A stretch of 46,509 nt of DNA from Phascolarctobacterium sp. (GCA_020024105.1 JAHHUH010000015.1:1-46509), one strand, 5' to 3'; counted from the first letter of the stretch, positions 13,933 through 22,874 are shown. The notes: a model not told the origin generated them from the sequence alone. Program-made: numbers and translations.

Positions 13933-14868
13933 TTAGAAGGAATGTTTACTTGTGTTATGCTCGTCCGCAGGCGCAATATTGCGGGGCGTGTTGGGGGCGG
14001 ATGGCTTAGAGGTAAAGCCACGGCCGAAAACGTCATTAACGTCATGCAGGATCATAAAGGCTTGAGGGTCTATTTCCTTGACCAGGGAGCGGATTTTCGC
14101 TGTTTGGGTCAGCTTGGCTACGACGAACAGTACCTCGCGGTTACAGTGGGTATAGGCACCCTCACCATGTAAATAGGTAACGCCACGACCGACTACCTTG
14201 ATAATGGCTTCAGCAATTTCCTCGGAATGCTCACTGATGATGATAATATTTTTCTTAAAGTCAAAACCAATGGTAAAGGCATTACAGGTTTTCGTCATGA
14301 CGAAGAAGGTCAGAAGGGTGTAGAGCACCGGCTCCAGACCAAAGAGGGTAGTGCTGGCAGCCAGAAGCATTAGGTTGAAGATAAAACCTGTGGTGCTGAT
14401 ATTGATGGAGTAATTTTTATGGATGATGGCACCGATGATATCCGTACCACCACTGCTACCGCCTACACGGTACATACAGGCGGAGCCGATACCGTACAGG
14501 ACGCCACCAGCAATGCAGGCCAGCATGGTATCATGGACAGGCTGGTAGGCGGACATGAAGCGGAAAAAGTCCAGGGAAAAGGAAAAGACCAGCATGCCAT
14601 ACAGGGCACTGATGGTATATTCCCTGTCCATATATTTATAGGCCAGCACGAAAAGGGGAATATTGCAGACGATACTGGTAATGCCCATGGGAATCTGGGT
14701 GACGTAATAAACTAAAACGGATACGCCACCGATACCGCCACTTAGCAGTTTATTAGGTACGTAAAAGGTGTTGAGGGCAATACCCATGATGCAGCAGGCT
14801 AAGGTTGTCATAAAATATTTATAGGTAATACTCTGATATTTTTTCTTTTGAGAGACTTTAGTATCCAT
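13933..14868 (-). CDS. YitT family membrane protein (DUF161 with C-terminal DUF2179)
   Basis: A 311-residue protein with about five N-terminal membrane spans rich in Gly (LLSGGIGGVSVLVYY, YRVGGSSGGTDIIG) and a soluble C-terminal DUF2179 domain (about residues 210-295, with ITIGFDFKKN before it and the GRGVTYLHGEGAYT motif). This is the usual YitT layout. The function is unknown, and a transporter-like role is often assumed. AAAGGAG stands five bases before the ATG at 14868. The frame continues upstream, but that extension crosses the promoter region and is rejected. Confidence 0.9.
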   Translation of the reverse strand: MDTKVSQKKKYQSITYKYFMTTLACCIMGIALNTFYVPNKLLSGGIGGVSVLVYYVTQIPMGITSIVCNIPLFVLAYKYMDREYTISALYGMLVFSFSLDFFRFMSAYQPVHDTMLACIAGGVLYGIGSACMYRVGGSSGGTDIIGAIIHKNYSINISTTGFIFNLMLLAASTTLFGLEPVLYTLLTFFVMTKTCNAFTIGFDFKKNIIIISEHSEEIAEAIIKVVGRGVTYLHGEGAYTHCNREVLFVVAKLTQTAKIRSLVKEIDPQAFMILHDVNDVFGRGFTSKPSAPNTPRNIAPADEHNTSKHSF

Positions 14869-14902
14869 AAGAACTCCTTTGATAGTGATTAATAGCACAT
14901 AC

Positions 14903-14930
14903 ATTGTAACATTTTGGACAAAAAAAGCAA
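14903..14930 (-). promoter_or_regulatory. Probable promoter of the YitT-like gene
   Basis: On the minus strand TTGCTT (14925-14930) and TACAAT (14903-14908) are 16 bp apart. Confidence 0.45.
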
Positions 14931-15010
14931 TACTCCTACAGGAAAATGGACTTTGCGGAGGAAAAGGCAAATAAAAGAAGTAATATTGGTAATAATGTTC
15001 GATAATGTAC

Positions 15011-15039
15011 TTGCGGTTCAGAGTAAAGCAAGATAAAAT
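15011..15039 (+). promoter_or_regulatory. Promoter of the ispE-purR-glmU operon
   Basis: TTGCGG (15011-15016) and TAAAAT (15034-15039) lie 17 bp apart, 34 bp before the ispE start. No further promoter is evident until prs, so it probably serves five genes. Confidence 0.6.
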
Positions 15040-15072
15040 AATACTGTATACATTTTGGATAAGGTGTGTGTG

Positions 15073-15939
15073 ATGGAAAAGAAAATCGTTGAAATAGCTC
15101 ATGCAAAAATTAATATGGGCCTAAAAATCTTGGGTAAGCGTCAGGATGGTTACCACGAGGTAAATATGATTATGCAGAGCATTGGTCTGCAGGACGTAGT
15201 GGAAATCATGCCGGGAGAGGGCATTCAGATTACGACCAACGTTCCAGGGCTGAGCTGTGGCCCTGATAATTTAGCTTACAAGGCAGCGGTGCTGTTGGCA
15301 GAACGCTTTAATGTAAAACCGAACGTTCACATCATTTTGAACAAAGCCATCTTTATTGCCGCAGGCCTGGCCGGTGGCAGTAGTGACGCAGCCGCCGTTC
15401 TACGTGGCCTGAACCGCTTCTGGAATCTGAAGCTGTTGGATGACAAATTAGAGGCCCTGGCAGCGGAATTAGGTAGTGACGTGCCCTTCTGTATTCATGG
15501 TGGCTCCGCCATCGCCAAGGGCAGGGGTGAGGTCGTTTTACCCTTGCCGGATTTGCCTGTGACCCATGTGGTGGTAGCGAAACCAAGAAATATAGCTGTT
15601 TCCACTGCATGGACTTATAAGAATTTCTGTCGTGCGCGGGTGGTTAATAATCCGCAAATTTGGCAGCTGGCCGAGCATTTACCCCAGGGGAGTAGACAGC
15701 TGGTACCCTATATGGGCAATGTTTTAGAGACCGTAACGATACCGGCACATCCGGTTATCGCCTTCATCAAGGTAGCCATGCTGGAGGCTGGTGCCTATTA
15801 TGCTATGATGAGTGGTAGCGGTCCTACTGTTTTTGCCCTGGCTGATAATGCCATCATTGCTCAGCAGATAGCCGATGCTTTAACAAAATTTGATGTAGAG
15901 GTAGCAGTTACCACTACAGTGGGAAGGAAGGAAATATAA
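15073..15939 (+). CDS. ispE: 4-diphosphocytidyl-2-C-methyl-D-erythritol kinase
   Basis: A 288-residue GHMP kinase of the MEP isoprenoid pathway; it phosphorylates CDP-methylerythritol. The N-terminal AHAKINMGLKILGKRQDGYHEV is diagnostic for IspE. The ATP-binding Gly-rich loop is GLAGGSSDAA (residues 98-107), and the C-terminal GHMP motif is MMSGSGPTVFAL. The ATG at 15073 has AAGGTG upstream. The stop and the next start overlap (TAATG). Confidence 0.95.
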   Translation: MEKKIVEIAHAKINMGLKILGKRQDGYHEVNMIMQSIGLQDVVEIMPGEGIQITTNVPGLSCGPDNLAYKAAVLLAERFNVKPNVHIILNKAIFIAAGLAGGSSDAAAVLRGLNRFWNLKLLDDKLEALAAELGSDVPFCIHGGSAIAKGRGEVVLPLPDLPVTHVVVAKPRNIAVSTAWTYKNFCRARVVNNPQIWQLAEHLPQGSRQLVPYMGNVLETVTIPAHPVIAFIKVAMLEAGAYYAMMSGSGPTVFALADNAIIAQQIADALTKFDVEVAVTTTVGRKEI

Positions 15940-16616
15940 TGGCAGGACATTTGCAACCAATAAAATTAGATAGCTACAAACCCCTACGTGAGCTGGTTTG
16001 TGAAAATATCCGTCAGGCAATTATTGACGGTACTTTTAGTCCCGGTGAGCGTCTGATGGAAATTCAGCTGGCTGACGAAATGGGTGTTAGCCGTACTCCC
16101 GTCCGGGAAGCAATTCGTAAGCTGGAGCTGGAAGGCGTTGTGGTAATGATTCCCCGCCGCGGCACCTATGTAGCCGATATTTCCATTAAGGATATTACAG
16201 AGATTTATGAAATTCGTACCTCCCTGGACGTGTTGGCTGCAGGTCTGGCCGCTGAACGCATTACCGATGAGGAGCTGGAAACCCTGAACCGTCTCCTGGT
16301 AGAATTTGGACAGCATGCAAATGATGGTAATATGGAAAAAATTGTCGAGGTGGATACTGCCTTCCATGACGTGCTCTATATGGCAAGCCGTAATGAGCGT
16401 CTGCGCATGATTATCAATAATCTGCGGGAGCAGGTTACTGGTATCCGCAGCCGTTCCATGAGCTATCCGGGACGTCTGCTGGAAACTATGAACGAGCACC
16501 GTATCCTGGTGGACTGCATTGCCGCCCGTGATGTGGAAAGCGCCCAGATGGCAGCTCGTAACCATATGGAAAATGCAGAGCATACACTGATGAAATCCAT
16601 GACCATGGGTGAATAG
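15939..16616 (+). CDS. GntR family regulator, FadR subfamily
   Basis: A 225-residue regulator: N-terminal winged HTH (about residues 10-75, with LADEMGVSRTPVREAIRKLE and IPRRGTYVADIS) and an all-helical FCD effector domain (about 85-215, with EIRTSLDVLAAGLAAERI and a metal-binding type pattern of Asp and His residues). Its translation is coupled to ispE by a 1-nt overlap. The effector and targets are unknown. Its place between ispE and purR is shared by some relatives as I recall, so control of this cluster is possible but unproven. Confidence 0.9.
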   Translation: MAGHLQPIKLDSYKPLRELVCENIRQAIIDGTFSPGERLMEIQLADEMGVSRTPVREAIRKLELEGVVVMIPRRGTYVADISIKDITEIYEIRTSLDVLAAGLAAERITDEELETLNRLLVEFGQHANDGNMEKIVEVDTAFHDVLYMASRNERLRMIINNLREQVTGIRSRSMSYPGRLLETMNEHRILVDCIAARDVESAQMAARNHMENAEHTLMKSMTMGE

Positions 16617-16617
16617 T

Positions 16618-17415
16618 ATGCAGAAATATAATGTAATTATTTTGGCCGGAGGGCGTGCTCCCTGGCTGGAGCAGGTAGCTGGTACGGATATCCGTTGTCT
16701 GGCCCGGCTGCAGGGTCGGCGGATAATTGATTATCTGGTGGCGGCTCTGTGGAAGAGTGGTAGGGTGGAGCGCATTCTGGTGGCGGCTCCCCATGGGCTG
16801 GAGGACCAGTGGCCGGAGGGCGTTAGCTATTGCGCTGCTGATGACGATTTACCCTCCACTGCCAGTCGTGCTGTGGCGGCGCTGGGCGACCAGGGAAAAA
16901 TCCTTTTTGTTTGTGATGATATTCCCCTGCTGCGGGGAGAGGACGTGGTTGACTTCCTCCAGCAGTGTGAGGCCCAGCCGGGGGCGGCGCTTTATTATCC
17001 CATCATCAGGAAGGAAGAATGCCAAGGGCAGTATCCTGAGGGGCAGCGCACCTATGCCCGCATTGTGGAGGGCATTTTTACCGGTGGTAATATGATGCTG
17101 ATAGATGGCTCCGTCATTGCCCGTGTGGAAGCAAAGGCAAGGGAGATCTTTGTTAGAAGAAAGAATCCGTTAGCCCTTTGTCGTTGGCTGGGCTTTAGCT
17201 TTATTTTTAAATTCCTGCTGCATCGGCTGACCATGGCCGAGGTGGAGCATAGGGTAAGTACCCTGTTGGAATTTCCTTGTAAGGGGATTATTAGTACCTA
17301 TCCGGCGATAGGTATGGATATAGATAAAATTACCGATTGGCGGCTGGCAGAAAAATATTTGGCCGGTGGTCAGGAGGATGAATCGAGAAAAGAGGGTGGA
17401 TATGGGAAGAGCTAA
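16618..17415 (+). CDS. MobA-like nucleotidyltransferase
   Basis: A 265-residue NTP-transferase-fold protein. It has a nucleotide-binding start (YNVIILAGGRAPWLEQ) in which the signature is shortened relative to GlmU, a Mg-binding CDDIPLL (about residues 99-105) and a C-terminal helical part. The substrate is unknown. Related proteins in Firmicutes are annotated as NTP transferases. I start at the ATG at 16618, one base after the stop of the GntR gene, and not the GTG at 16609. It overlaps purR by 14 nt. Being in an operon with ispE, purR and glmU suggests a nucleotide-sugar or envelope-related role, which is inference. Confidence 0.75.
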   Translation: MQKYNVIILAGGRAPWLEQVAGTDIRCLARLQGRRIIDYLVAALWKSGRVERILVAAPHGLEDQWPEGVSYCAADDDLPSTASRAVAALGDQGKILFVCDDIPLLRGEDVVDFLQQCEAQPGAALYYPIIRKEECQGQYPEGQRTYARIVEGIFTGGNMMLIDGSVIARVEAKAREIFVRRKNPLALCRWLGFSFIFKFLLHRLTMAEVEHRVSTLLEFPCKGIISTYPAIGMDIDKITDWRLAEKYLAGGQEDESRKEGGYGKS

Positions 17416-18217
17416 AAGAATGGAGCGTGTGGTGGCGCTAACTAAATTATTGGTTGATCACCCGCAACAGCTATTTTCATTTTCCTATTTTTGTAAAAAA
17501 TTTGAGGTTGCCAAATCAACCCTAAGCGAAGACGTCTTAGCAGTAAAATCTGGCTTGGAATTATTTGGCCTGGGCCGGGTGGAAACTTTGGCCGGTGCTG
17601 CCGGTGGCGTGCGTTTCATACCGGGCCATTCTGCGAAGGACGACGAGGACTTTTTGCGGGATCTGGCGCTTAAGCTGTCCTCTGCTGATCGTATTCTGCC
17701 GGGGGGCATGCTTTATACTACGGATTTACTCTGTAATCCGGAGGTAGCCGTCCGCCTAGGCGAGGTTTTCATGAGCCGTTTTAAACATTTGGAGCCGGAC
17801 TGCGTTATGACCGTAGAAACTCGAGGTATTCCTCTGGCCCTTTTTGTCGCCAGAGCCTTTAACGTTCCCTTAGTTATTGCCCGTCATGATAATTACATTA
17901 CTGAGGGCTCTACGGTAAATATTAACTACGTCAGTAGCTCTACCAAGGTTATCCGCACTATGGCCATGCCTAAGCGTGCCCTCCATCCCGGCAACAAGGT
18001 GTTGATTGTGGATGACGTTATGAAGGGTGGCGGCACTGCCCGAGGTATGGTTGACCTGGTGGAGGAGGTAGGTGCCGTCGTAGTTGGTAAGGCCTTCCTG
18101 GTAGAAACCGCTGTTCCTGAGCATAAAATGGTTGATGATTATACCGCCTTCTTTCGTCTGAAGGACGTGGATGAGGAAGCAAGAAAAATTTTGATTGAAG
18201 TTATTGAAAATAAGTAA
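17402..18217 (+). CDS. purR: Purine operon repressor PurR (HTH + phosphoribosyltransferase type)
   Basis: A 271-residue Gram-positive-type PurR: a winged HTH at the N-terminus (about residues 5-75, FSFSYFCKKFEVAKSTLSED) followed by a phosphoribosyltransferase-fold effector domain. That domain has the PRPP-binding motif VLIVDDVMKGGGTA (about residues 200-213). In this family PRPP releases the repressor from purine genes. The ATG at 17402 is chosen for its GAGGGTGG and family start. The prs gene, which makes PRPP, lies two genes downstream. The purine permease and ade at 7-10 kb are candidate targets, though no PurBox was verified. Confidence 0.92.
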   Translation: MGRAKRMERVVALTKLLVDHPQQLFSFSYFCKKFEVAKSTLSEDVLAVKSGLELFGLGRVETLAGAAGGVRFIPGHSAKDDEDFLRDLALKLSSADRILPGGMLYTTDLLCNPEVAVRLGEVFMSRFKHLEPDCVMTVETRGIPLALFVARAFNVPLVIARHDNYITEGSTVNINYVSSSTKVIRTMAMPKRALHPGNKVLIVDDVMKGGGTARGMVDLVEEVGAVVVGKAFLVETAVPEHKMVDDYTAFFRLKDVDEEARKILIEVIENK

Positions 18218-18229
18218 GGAGACGAGAAC

Positions 18230-19600
18230 ATGAGTGATTTAGTTGCTGTAATTTTAGCTGCTGGTAAAGGTACCCGTATGCGTAGCAAAATGCCCAAGGT
18301 TTTACATAAGGTGGGCGGCAAGGCTATGCTGCAGCATGTTATTGATGCTGCTACTGCTGCCGGTGCTGAAAAAAAGGTCGTTATCGTCGGCCATGAGGCA
18401 GAGCTGGTAGAGACCATGGTTGCTGACCAGGGTAAAATTGCCCTGCAGGCAGAGCAGTTAGGTACCGGCCATGCTGTAATGCAGACTAAGGAGGTCCTGA
18501 AGGATTTTCACGGTACTGCGATGATTCTCTGCGGCGATACTCCTCTGCTGGAGGGCGAGGAATTAGCTAAATTCTATGCTGAGCATAAGACCTCCGGTGC
18601 AGCTGCTACCGTTTTGACCGCCATGATGGACAATCCCTTCGGCTATGGCCGTATTATCCGTGATGCCGCTGGTAACGTGCAGGGCATAGTAGAAGAGAAG
18701 GATGCTACCGCCGAGCAGAAGCTGATTAAGGAAATCAACACCGGTATTTATTGCATCGAATGTCCTTTGCTCTTTGATGTTCTGGCAACCTTGACCTGTG
18801 ACAATGCCCAGGGTGAATATTATCTGACCGACGTACTTTCTAAATTGAACGCAGCTGGACAGAAGGTTGGTGGCGTAGTAACCGCAGACAGCGATATGGT
18901 AATGGGTATTAATTCCCGTCAACAGCTAGCTGTTGCAGAGAGCGTTATGCGCCAGAGAGTTTTGGCGAAGCTGATGGATGCCGGTGTTACCATTATGGAT
19001 CCGGCTAGCACCTTTATTGAAGCAAGTGTAAAAATTGGTGCGGATACTATTATCTATCCCTACACCTGGTTAGAGGGCTCTACGGAAATTGGCGAGGATT
19101 GTGAAATCGGACCTAATGCCCGCTTTACAAATGTCAAAATCGGTAACGCCTGCCATTTACAGTTCATCTATGGTCACGACTGCCGCGTATGTGACGCCGT
19201 TACCGCAGGTCCCTACGTACATCTGCGTCCGGATACCGTTCTCAGCAACCGCGTCAAGATCGGCAACTTTGTTGAGGTAAAGAATTCCAATGTGGGCGAG
19301 GGTACCAAGCTGCCCCATCTGCTCTATATTGGCGATAGTGATATCGGTTCTGGTGTTAACATGGGCTGTGGCTGTATTACAGTAAATTACGACGGCAAGA
19401 AAAAGTACCGTACCGTTATCGAGGATGATGCCTTTGTAGGCTGCAATACCAACCTGGTAGCACCTGTAACCGTACGTAAGGGCTCCTATATTGGTGCCGG
19501 CTCCACCATTACTAAGGAAGTGCCTGAGAATGCTTTGGGTATCGGCCGTGCTAAACAGATAAATATTGAAGGCTGGGCTGAAAAGCAGCGTCAAAAATAA
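18230..19600 (+). CDS. glmU: Bifunctional UDP-N-acetylglucosamine pyrophosphorylase / glucosamine-1-phosphate acetyltransferase
   Basis: A 456-residue enzyme making UDP-GlcNAc for peptidoglycan and other polymers. The N-terminal uridylyltransferase domain (1 to about 230) starts VAVILAAGKGTRMRSKMPKV. The C-terminal left-handed beta-helix (about 250-456) carries the acetyltransferase site (HLLYIGDSDIG, GCGCITVNYDG). AAGGAGAC precedes the ATG, and the gene lies 12 nt behind purR. Full length with no anomalies. Confidence 0.97.
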   Translation: MSDLVAVILAAGKGTRMRSKMPKVLHKVGGKAMLQHVIDAATAAGAEKKVVIVGHEAELVETMVADQGKIALQAEQLGTGHAVMQTKEVLKDFHGTAMILCGDTPLLEGEELAKFYAEHKTSGAAATVLTAMMDNPFGYGRIIRDAAGNVQGIVEEKDATAEQKLIKEINTGIYCIECPLLFDVLATLTCDNAQGEYYLTDVLSKLNAAGQKVGGVVTADSDMVMGINSRQQLAVAESVMRQRVLAKLMDAGVTIMDPASTFIEASVKIGADTIIYPYTWLEGSTEIGEDCEIGPNARFTNVKIGNACHLQFIYGHDCRVCDAVTAGPYVHLRPDTVLSNRVKIGNFVEVKNSNVGEGTKLPHLLYIGDSDIGSGVNMGCGCITVNYDGKKKYRTVIEDDAFVGCNTNLVAPVTVRKGSYIGAGSTITKEVPENALGIGRAKQINIEGWAEKQRQK

Positions 19601-19626
19601 TTGTGTAAGTAAAAAAATTATGTACC

Positions 19627-19655
19627 TTGTGGAAGTCAGGCCATTGGGGTATAAT
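19627..19655 (+). promoter_or_regulatory. Promoter of prs
   Basis: TTGTGG (19627-19632) and a perfect TATAAT (19650-19655) are 17 bp apart, between glmU and prs. So prs can be transcribed independently of the upstream operon. Confidence 0.75.
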
Positions 19656-19697
19656 TAAATGGATAAATATAGCCAAACTACTTGGAGGGATTATGAC

Positions 19698-20657
19698 ATG
19701 TTGTCTGATGTGAACAAATTTAGAATTTTTACTGGTAATGCAAATCCGGCATTAGCGCGCGAAATTGCAGCTTATTTAGGTACTACTGTTGGTGATGCCG
19801 TTATCAACCGTTTCAACAATGGTGAGGTACAGGTAATGATTAATGAGAGCGTACGCGGTAAGGACGTTTTCATCGTACAACCCACCTGCGGTCCTGTTGT
19901 TAATGATAATGTTATGGAATTATTGATTATGGCTGATGCTTTCAAACGCGCTTCTGCTAAGCATATCACTGCTGTAATTCCTTACTATGGTTATGCTCGT
20001 CAAGACCGTAAAGCTCGTGGCCGTGAACCTATCACTGCTAAGCTGATGGCTGATCTGCTGGAAACTGCAGGTATTACCCGTGTAGTTACCATTGACCTGC
20101 ATGCTGCACAGATTCAGGGCTTCTTTAATATTCCTTTTGACCATATGCCTGGCGGTCCTACTCTGGCAGAATATATTAAGAGTAAAAACTTAGACAACCG
20201 TGTTGTTGTATCTCCTGACTTAGGTGGCGTGAGCCGTGCCCGCAATTTTGCAGAAATGCTCCAATGCCCCTTGGCTATTATTGATAAACGCCGTCCTGAA
20301 CCCGGTGTTGCCGAGGTTATGAACCTGATTGGTGACGTATCCGGCAAAAATGCCATCATCGTTGACGATATGGTAGATACCGCTGGTTCCTTGACCGAAG
20401 CTGCTCGTGCCTTGAAGAAGATGGGCGCTAAAGAAATTTATGCATGCTGCACCCACCCCATTCTGACCGATCCTGCTTTGGAACGTATCGCAAATTCCGA
20501 CATCACCGAATTGGTTGTTACCAACACCATTCCTCTGCCGCCGGAAAAACAGCATGAAAAAATTAAAGTGTTGACTATTGCTCCGATTTTGGCAGAGACC
20601 GTACTGCGTATTTATAACGACTGGTCCGTTAGCCAATTGTTCGACACTCACAAATAA
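19698..20657 (+). CDS. prs: Ribose-phosphate pyrophosphokinase (PRPP synthase)
   Basis: A 319-residue class I PRPP synthase making PRPP from ribose 5-phosphate and ATP. The motifs are FNNGEVQVMINESVRGKDVF, the flexible-loop YGYARQDRKARGREPI, and the ribose-5-phosphate loop AIIVDDMVDTAGSLTEAA. I start at the ATG at 19698 because GGAGGGA lies seven bases before it and the length is then normal. A longer frame would include the promoter. Codon use is strongly biased, as for a highly expressed gene. Its product is the PurR effector. Confidence 0.97.
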   Translation: MLSDVNKFRIFTGNANPALAREIAAYLGTTVGDAVINRFNNGEVQVMINESVRGKDVFIVQPTCGPVVNDNVMELLIMADAFKRASAKHITAVIPYYGYARQDRKARGREPITAKLMADLLETAGITRVVTIDLHAAQIQGFFNIPFDHMPGGPTLAEYIKSKNLDNRVVVSPDLGGVSRARNFAEMLQCPLAIIDKRRPEPGVAEVMNLIGDVSGKNAIIVDDMVDTAGSLTEAARALKKMGAKEIYACCTHPILTDPALERIANSDITELVVTNTIPLPPEKQHEKIKVLTIAPILAETVLRIYNDWSVSQLFDTHK

Positions 20658-20678
20658 GCTTACATAGGGCTGGAAAAA

Positions 20679-20707
20679 GGGCTTGCCTTCAGGCAGGCCC
20701 TTTCTTT
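20679..20707 (+). terminator. Terminator after prs
   Basis: GGGCTTGCC and GGCAGGCCC pair (one G-U) around TTCA, followed by TTTCTTTT. The next gene starts only 18 bp later, so it may depend on read-through. Confidence 0.8.
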
Positions 20708-20724
20708 TAGGTTAAGAGGTTAAC

Positions 20725-21522
20725 ATGCGTATTTTTACAATTATTACACTAGCAGGCCTGGTAGCCATGCTTTCCCTCTGGCTGGGAAGGTTTACTGCCT
20801 GGGGTAGGCTCAAGGGTGCCTTGGGAGCGGTGCTGGCCCTTGTAACAGCCGGAGTGCTGATTTTATGTGCCGTATTACCTGGCAACAGCTTTTATGGCCC
20901 CACCCTGGCCAAGGTGGATACCGGCGGACGGAAGCTGGTAGCTCTGACCTTTGATGATGGACCCTATGGTGAGGCTACGGTGGAGCTTTTGCAGCTTCTG
21001 CAAAGGGAGCAGGTCAAGGTAACTTTTTTCCTGGTAGGCGAAAATGCCGCCCGCTATCCTGAGCTGGTCCGCAGGGAGGCAGAACAGGGGCACGAAATAG
21101 CCCTTCACGCCAACGTCCATCAGGATTTGTTAAAGCTGGAGGAGCAGGCTCTGACGGCTAATATTACCCAGGGCAAGCTGACTGTGGAGCAGCTTAGCGG
21201 TCAGAAGCTGCAGTATATGCGTCCACCCCATGGCTTTCGTGATTGGCTGGTACAGGAAAAAATCCAGGCAGCCGGCCTGAGGGTGGTCAATTGGTCCGTC
21301 ATTCCCAGGGACTGGACCAATCCCGGTACAGAGGTAATTACCGAGCGTGTTTGTGCCGGTGTAGAGCCGGGAGCCATCGTCCTGCTCCATGATGGGGATA
21401 GTCCGGCAGGCAGTGCCTCCCGTCAGCAGACTATTGCGGCGACCGCTCAGATTATCCAGCGTCTACGGGCTGAGGGCTATACCTTTGTTACGATTAGTGA
21501 ATTATTAGCTGCGGCTAAGTAA
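20725..21522 (+). CDS. Membrane-anchored polysaccharide deacetylase (NodB fold)
   Basis: A 265-residue protein with two N-terminal membrane spans (about 4-20 and 32-50) and an extracellular NodB domain (about 70-260). The catalytic motifs are TFDDGPYGEAT (motif 1), HANVHQDL (motif 2, where Ala replaces the usual Ser/Thr after the first His but both metal His remain), RPPHGFRD (motif 3), NWSVIPRDW (motif 4), and IVLLHDGD (motif 5). It should deacetylate peptidoglycan or another N-acetyl polymer. The gene lies between prs and pth, 24 nt before pth. Confidence 0.9.
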   Translation: MRIFTIITLAGLVAMLSLWLGRFTAWGRLKGALGAVLALVTAGVLILCAVLPGNSFYGPTLAKVDTGGRKLVALTFDDGPYGEATVELLQLLQREQVKVTFFLVGENAARYPELVRREAEQGHEIALHANVHQDLLKLEEQALTANITQGKLTVEQLSGQKLQYMRPPHGFRDWLVQEKIQAAGLRVVNWSVIPRDWTNPGTEVITERVCAGVEPGAIVLLHDGDSPAGSASRQQTIAATAQIIQRLRAEGYTFVTISELLAAAK

Positions 21523-21546
21523 GAAAATTTATCCAAGGAGATTAAC

Positions 21547-22158
21547 ATGAAACTTATTGTTGGTTTAGGAAATATTGGTAAGGAATATGAAAATACCCGT
21601 CATAATATCGGCTTCATGGTAGTGGAGGAGCTGGCTAAGCGCTGGAACGTCAGCTTTGATAAGACCGACCGCCAGGCCATGTATGCCGAATACAGGGCAC
21701 CGGAAAAGGTACTGCTTTTGAAGCCTACCACATATATGAATTTAAGCGGTGTGGCCGTAGGTGCCTATGCCCACTTTTTTAACGTAGCACCCGATGATAT
21801 TGCCGTGATCCAGGATGATATGGATTTACCCTGTGGTCAGCTGCGTATTCGTCGTAAGGGCAGTGCTGGTGGACATAATGGTATTAAATCCATTCAGGAG
21901 CATTTGGGCACCAGTGATTTTCCCCGCTTTAAAATCGGTATCGGTCATCCGGCCCGCAATAATAAGGCGGTTATCAACCATGTACTCCACGGCTTTGCCG
22001 GTGAAGAAAAGCTGGCTGTAGAGGCTGCCGTCCAACAGATGGCGGATGCACTGGAGCATTGGCTGAAGGAGGATATGGACCTGGTCATGCAGGCCTATAA
22101 CAAGAAGCCTGCCAAGGCTAAAAAGGAAAAAGCGGCACAGCAGGAACAGGCTGAATAA
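21547..22158 (+). CDS. pth: Peptidyl-tRNA hydrolase
   Basis: A 203-residue enzyme that releases peptides from stalled peptidyl-tRNA. The catalytic residues are in place: His19 in NTRHNIG, Asn in TTYMNLSG, Asp in QDDMDLP, and Asn in SAGGHNGIKS. The C-terminus has a Lys/Ala/Gln-rich tail (after about residue 182) longer than in the E. coli enzyme. AAGGAG precedes the ATG. Confidence 0.96.
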   Translation: MKLIVGLGNIGKEYENTRHNIGFMVVEELAKRWNVSFDKTDRQAMYAEYRAPEKVLLLKPTTYMNLSGVAVGAYAHFFNVAPDDIAVIQDDMDLPCGQLRIRRKGSAGGHNGIKSIQEHLGTSDFPRFKIGIGHPARNNKAVINHVLHGFAGEEKLAVEAAVQQMADALEHWLKEDMDLVMQAYNKKPAKAKKEKAAQQEQAE

Positions 22159-22175
22159 GCAGTCGCCAATAAAAG

Positions 22176-22206
22176 AAGGACCTACTCTAGTTTAGAGTAG
22201 GTCCTT
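22176..22206. terminator. Terminator between pth and the HAD phosphatase gene
   Basis: AAGGACCTACTCT and AGAGTAGGTCCTT form a perfect 13-bp stem, followed by TGTTTTTTC. It lies between two converging genes. Confidence 0.9.
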
Positions 22207-22217
22207 TGTTTTTTCGT

Positions 22218-22874
22218 TTATTTGAAAAAGTAGCTTCTTAATTCTGCGACGGTGGCTACATAGCCGTCGGCACCAACCTCCTCCAGCTCTTTGCGGGAGC
22301 CGAAGCCGTAGCCTACGCCGAGGCAGGCGATACCGTTGGCATGGGCTGCCAGCACGTCCTCCCGGCGGTCACCAATAAGCAGGGTTTTCGCCTTGGCGGT
22401 GCTGGTATGCAGCTGCCAGCGGTCCAGGGCCAGCTTCACCACCTGGGCCTTGTCGTCCATCTTGCCGTCCAGGGTGCTGCCAGTAATCGTATGCAGATAG
22501 GGCTGGAAGCCGAAGCGCTTGGCAATGGGAACGGCAAAGTATTCCGGCTTGCCAGTGCAGATGCCGGTACGGTAGCCCTGCTGCTGTAGGTCACGTAAAA
22601 GCTCCACCATGTCGGGATAGGCCATATTTTCTTTCCAGCCCACCTTTTCAAAACGGCTGCGGTAGGCTGCTACCGCCCTTTCTGCCTCGGCTCTGGTCAG
22701 ACCGTAGTATTTCATATAGGAGGCCCGCAGGGGTGGTCCGATAAAGACCTCCAGCTTTTTGATATCCGGTTCTTCAATTTTAAGGGAACGGAGTCCGTAT
22801 TGGACGCATTTGGTGATACCCTCGGCGGAATTAGTTAGGGTACCGTCTAAATCAAAAAGTAAGTTTTGCCACAT
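22218..22874 (-). CDS. HAD-superfamily hydrolase, phosphoglycolate phosphatase-like
   Basis: A 218-residue HAD phosphatase with motif I FDLDGTLTNS (residues 7-16), motif II in the GICTGKP segment, the motif III Lys expected near KMDDKAQV, and motif IV IGDRREDVLAA. The segment FIGPPLRASY is typical of the Gph/PpaX branch with an alpha-helical cap. The substrate is unproven; phosphoglycolate or pyrophosphate are the family's usual ones. A TATAAT-like -10 (minus strand, near 22916) may drive it, but no clear -35 was found. Confidence 0.85.
   Translation of the reverse strand: MWQNLLFDLDGTLTNSAEGITKCVQYGLRSLKIEEPDIKKLEVFIGPPLRASYMKYYGLTRAEAERAVAAYRSRFEKVGWKENMAYPDMVELLRDLQQQGYRTGICTGKPEYFAVPIAKRFGFQPYLHTITGSTLDGKMDDKAQVVKLALDRWQLHTSTAKAKTLLIGDRREDVLAAHANGIACLGVGYGFGSRKELEEVGADGYVATVAELRSYFFK

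Noticed and set aside
14869..15102. N-terminal extension of the YitT-like protein
   Set aside because: It crosses promoters for both directions and overlaps ispE, while AAAGGAG marks the ATG at 14868.
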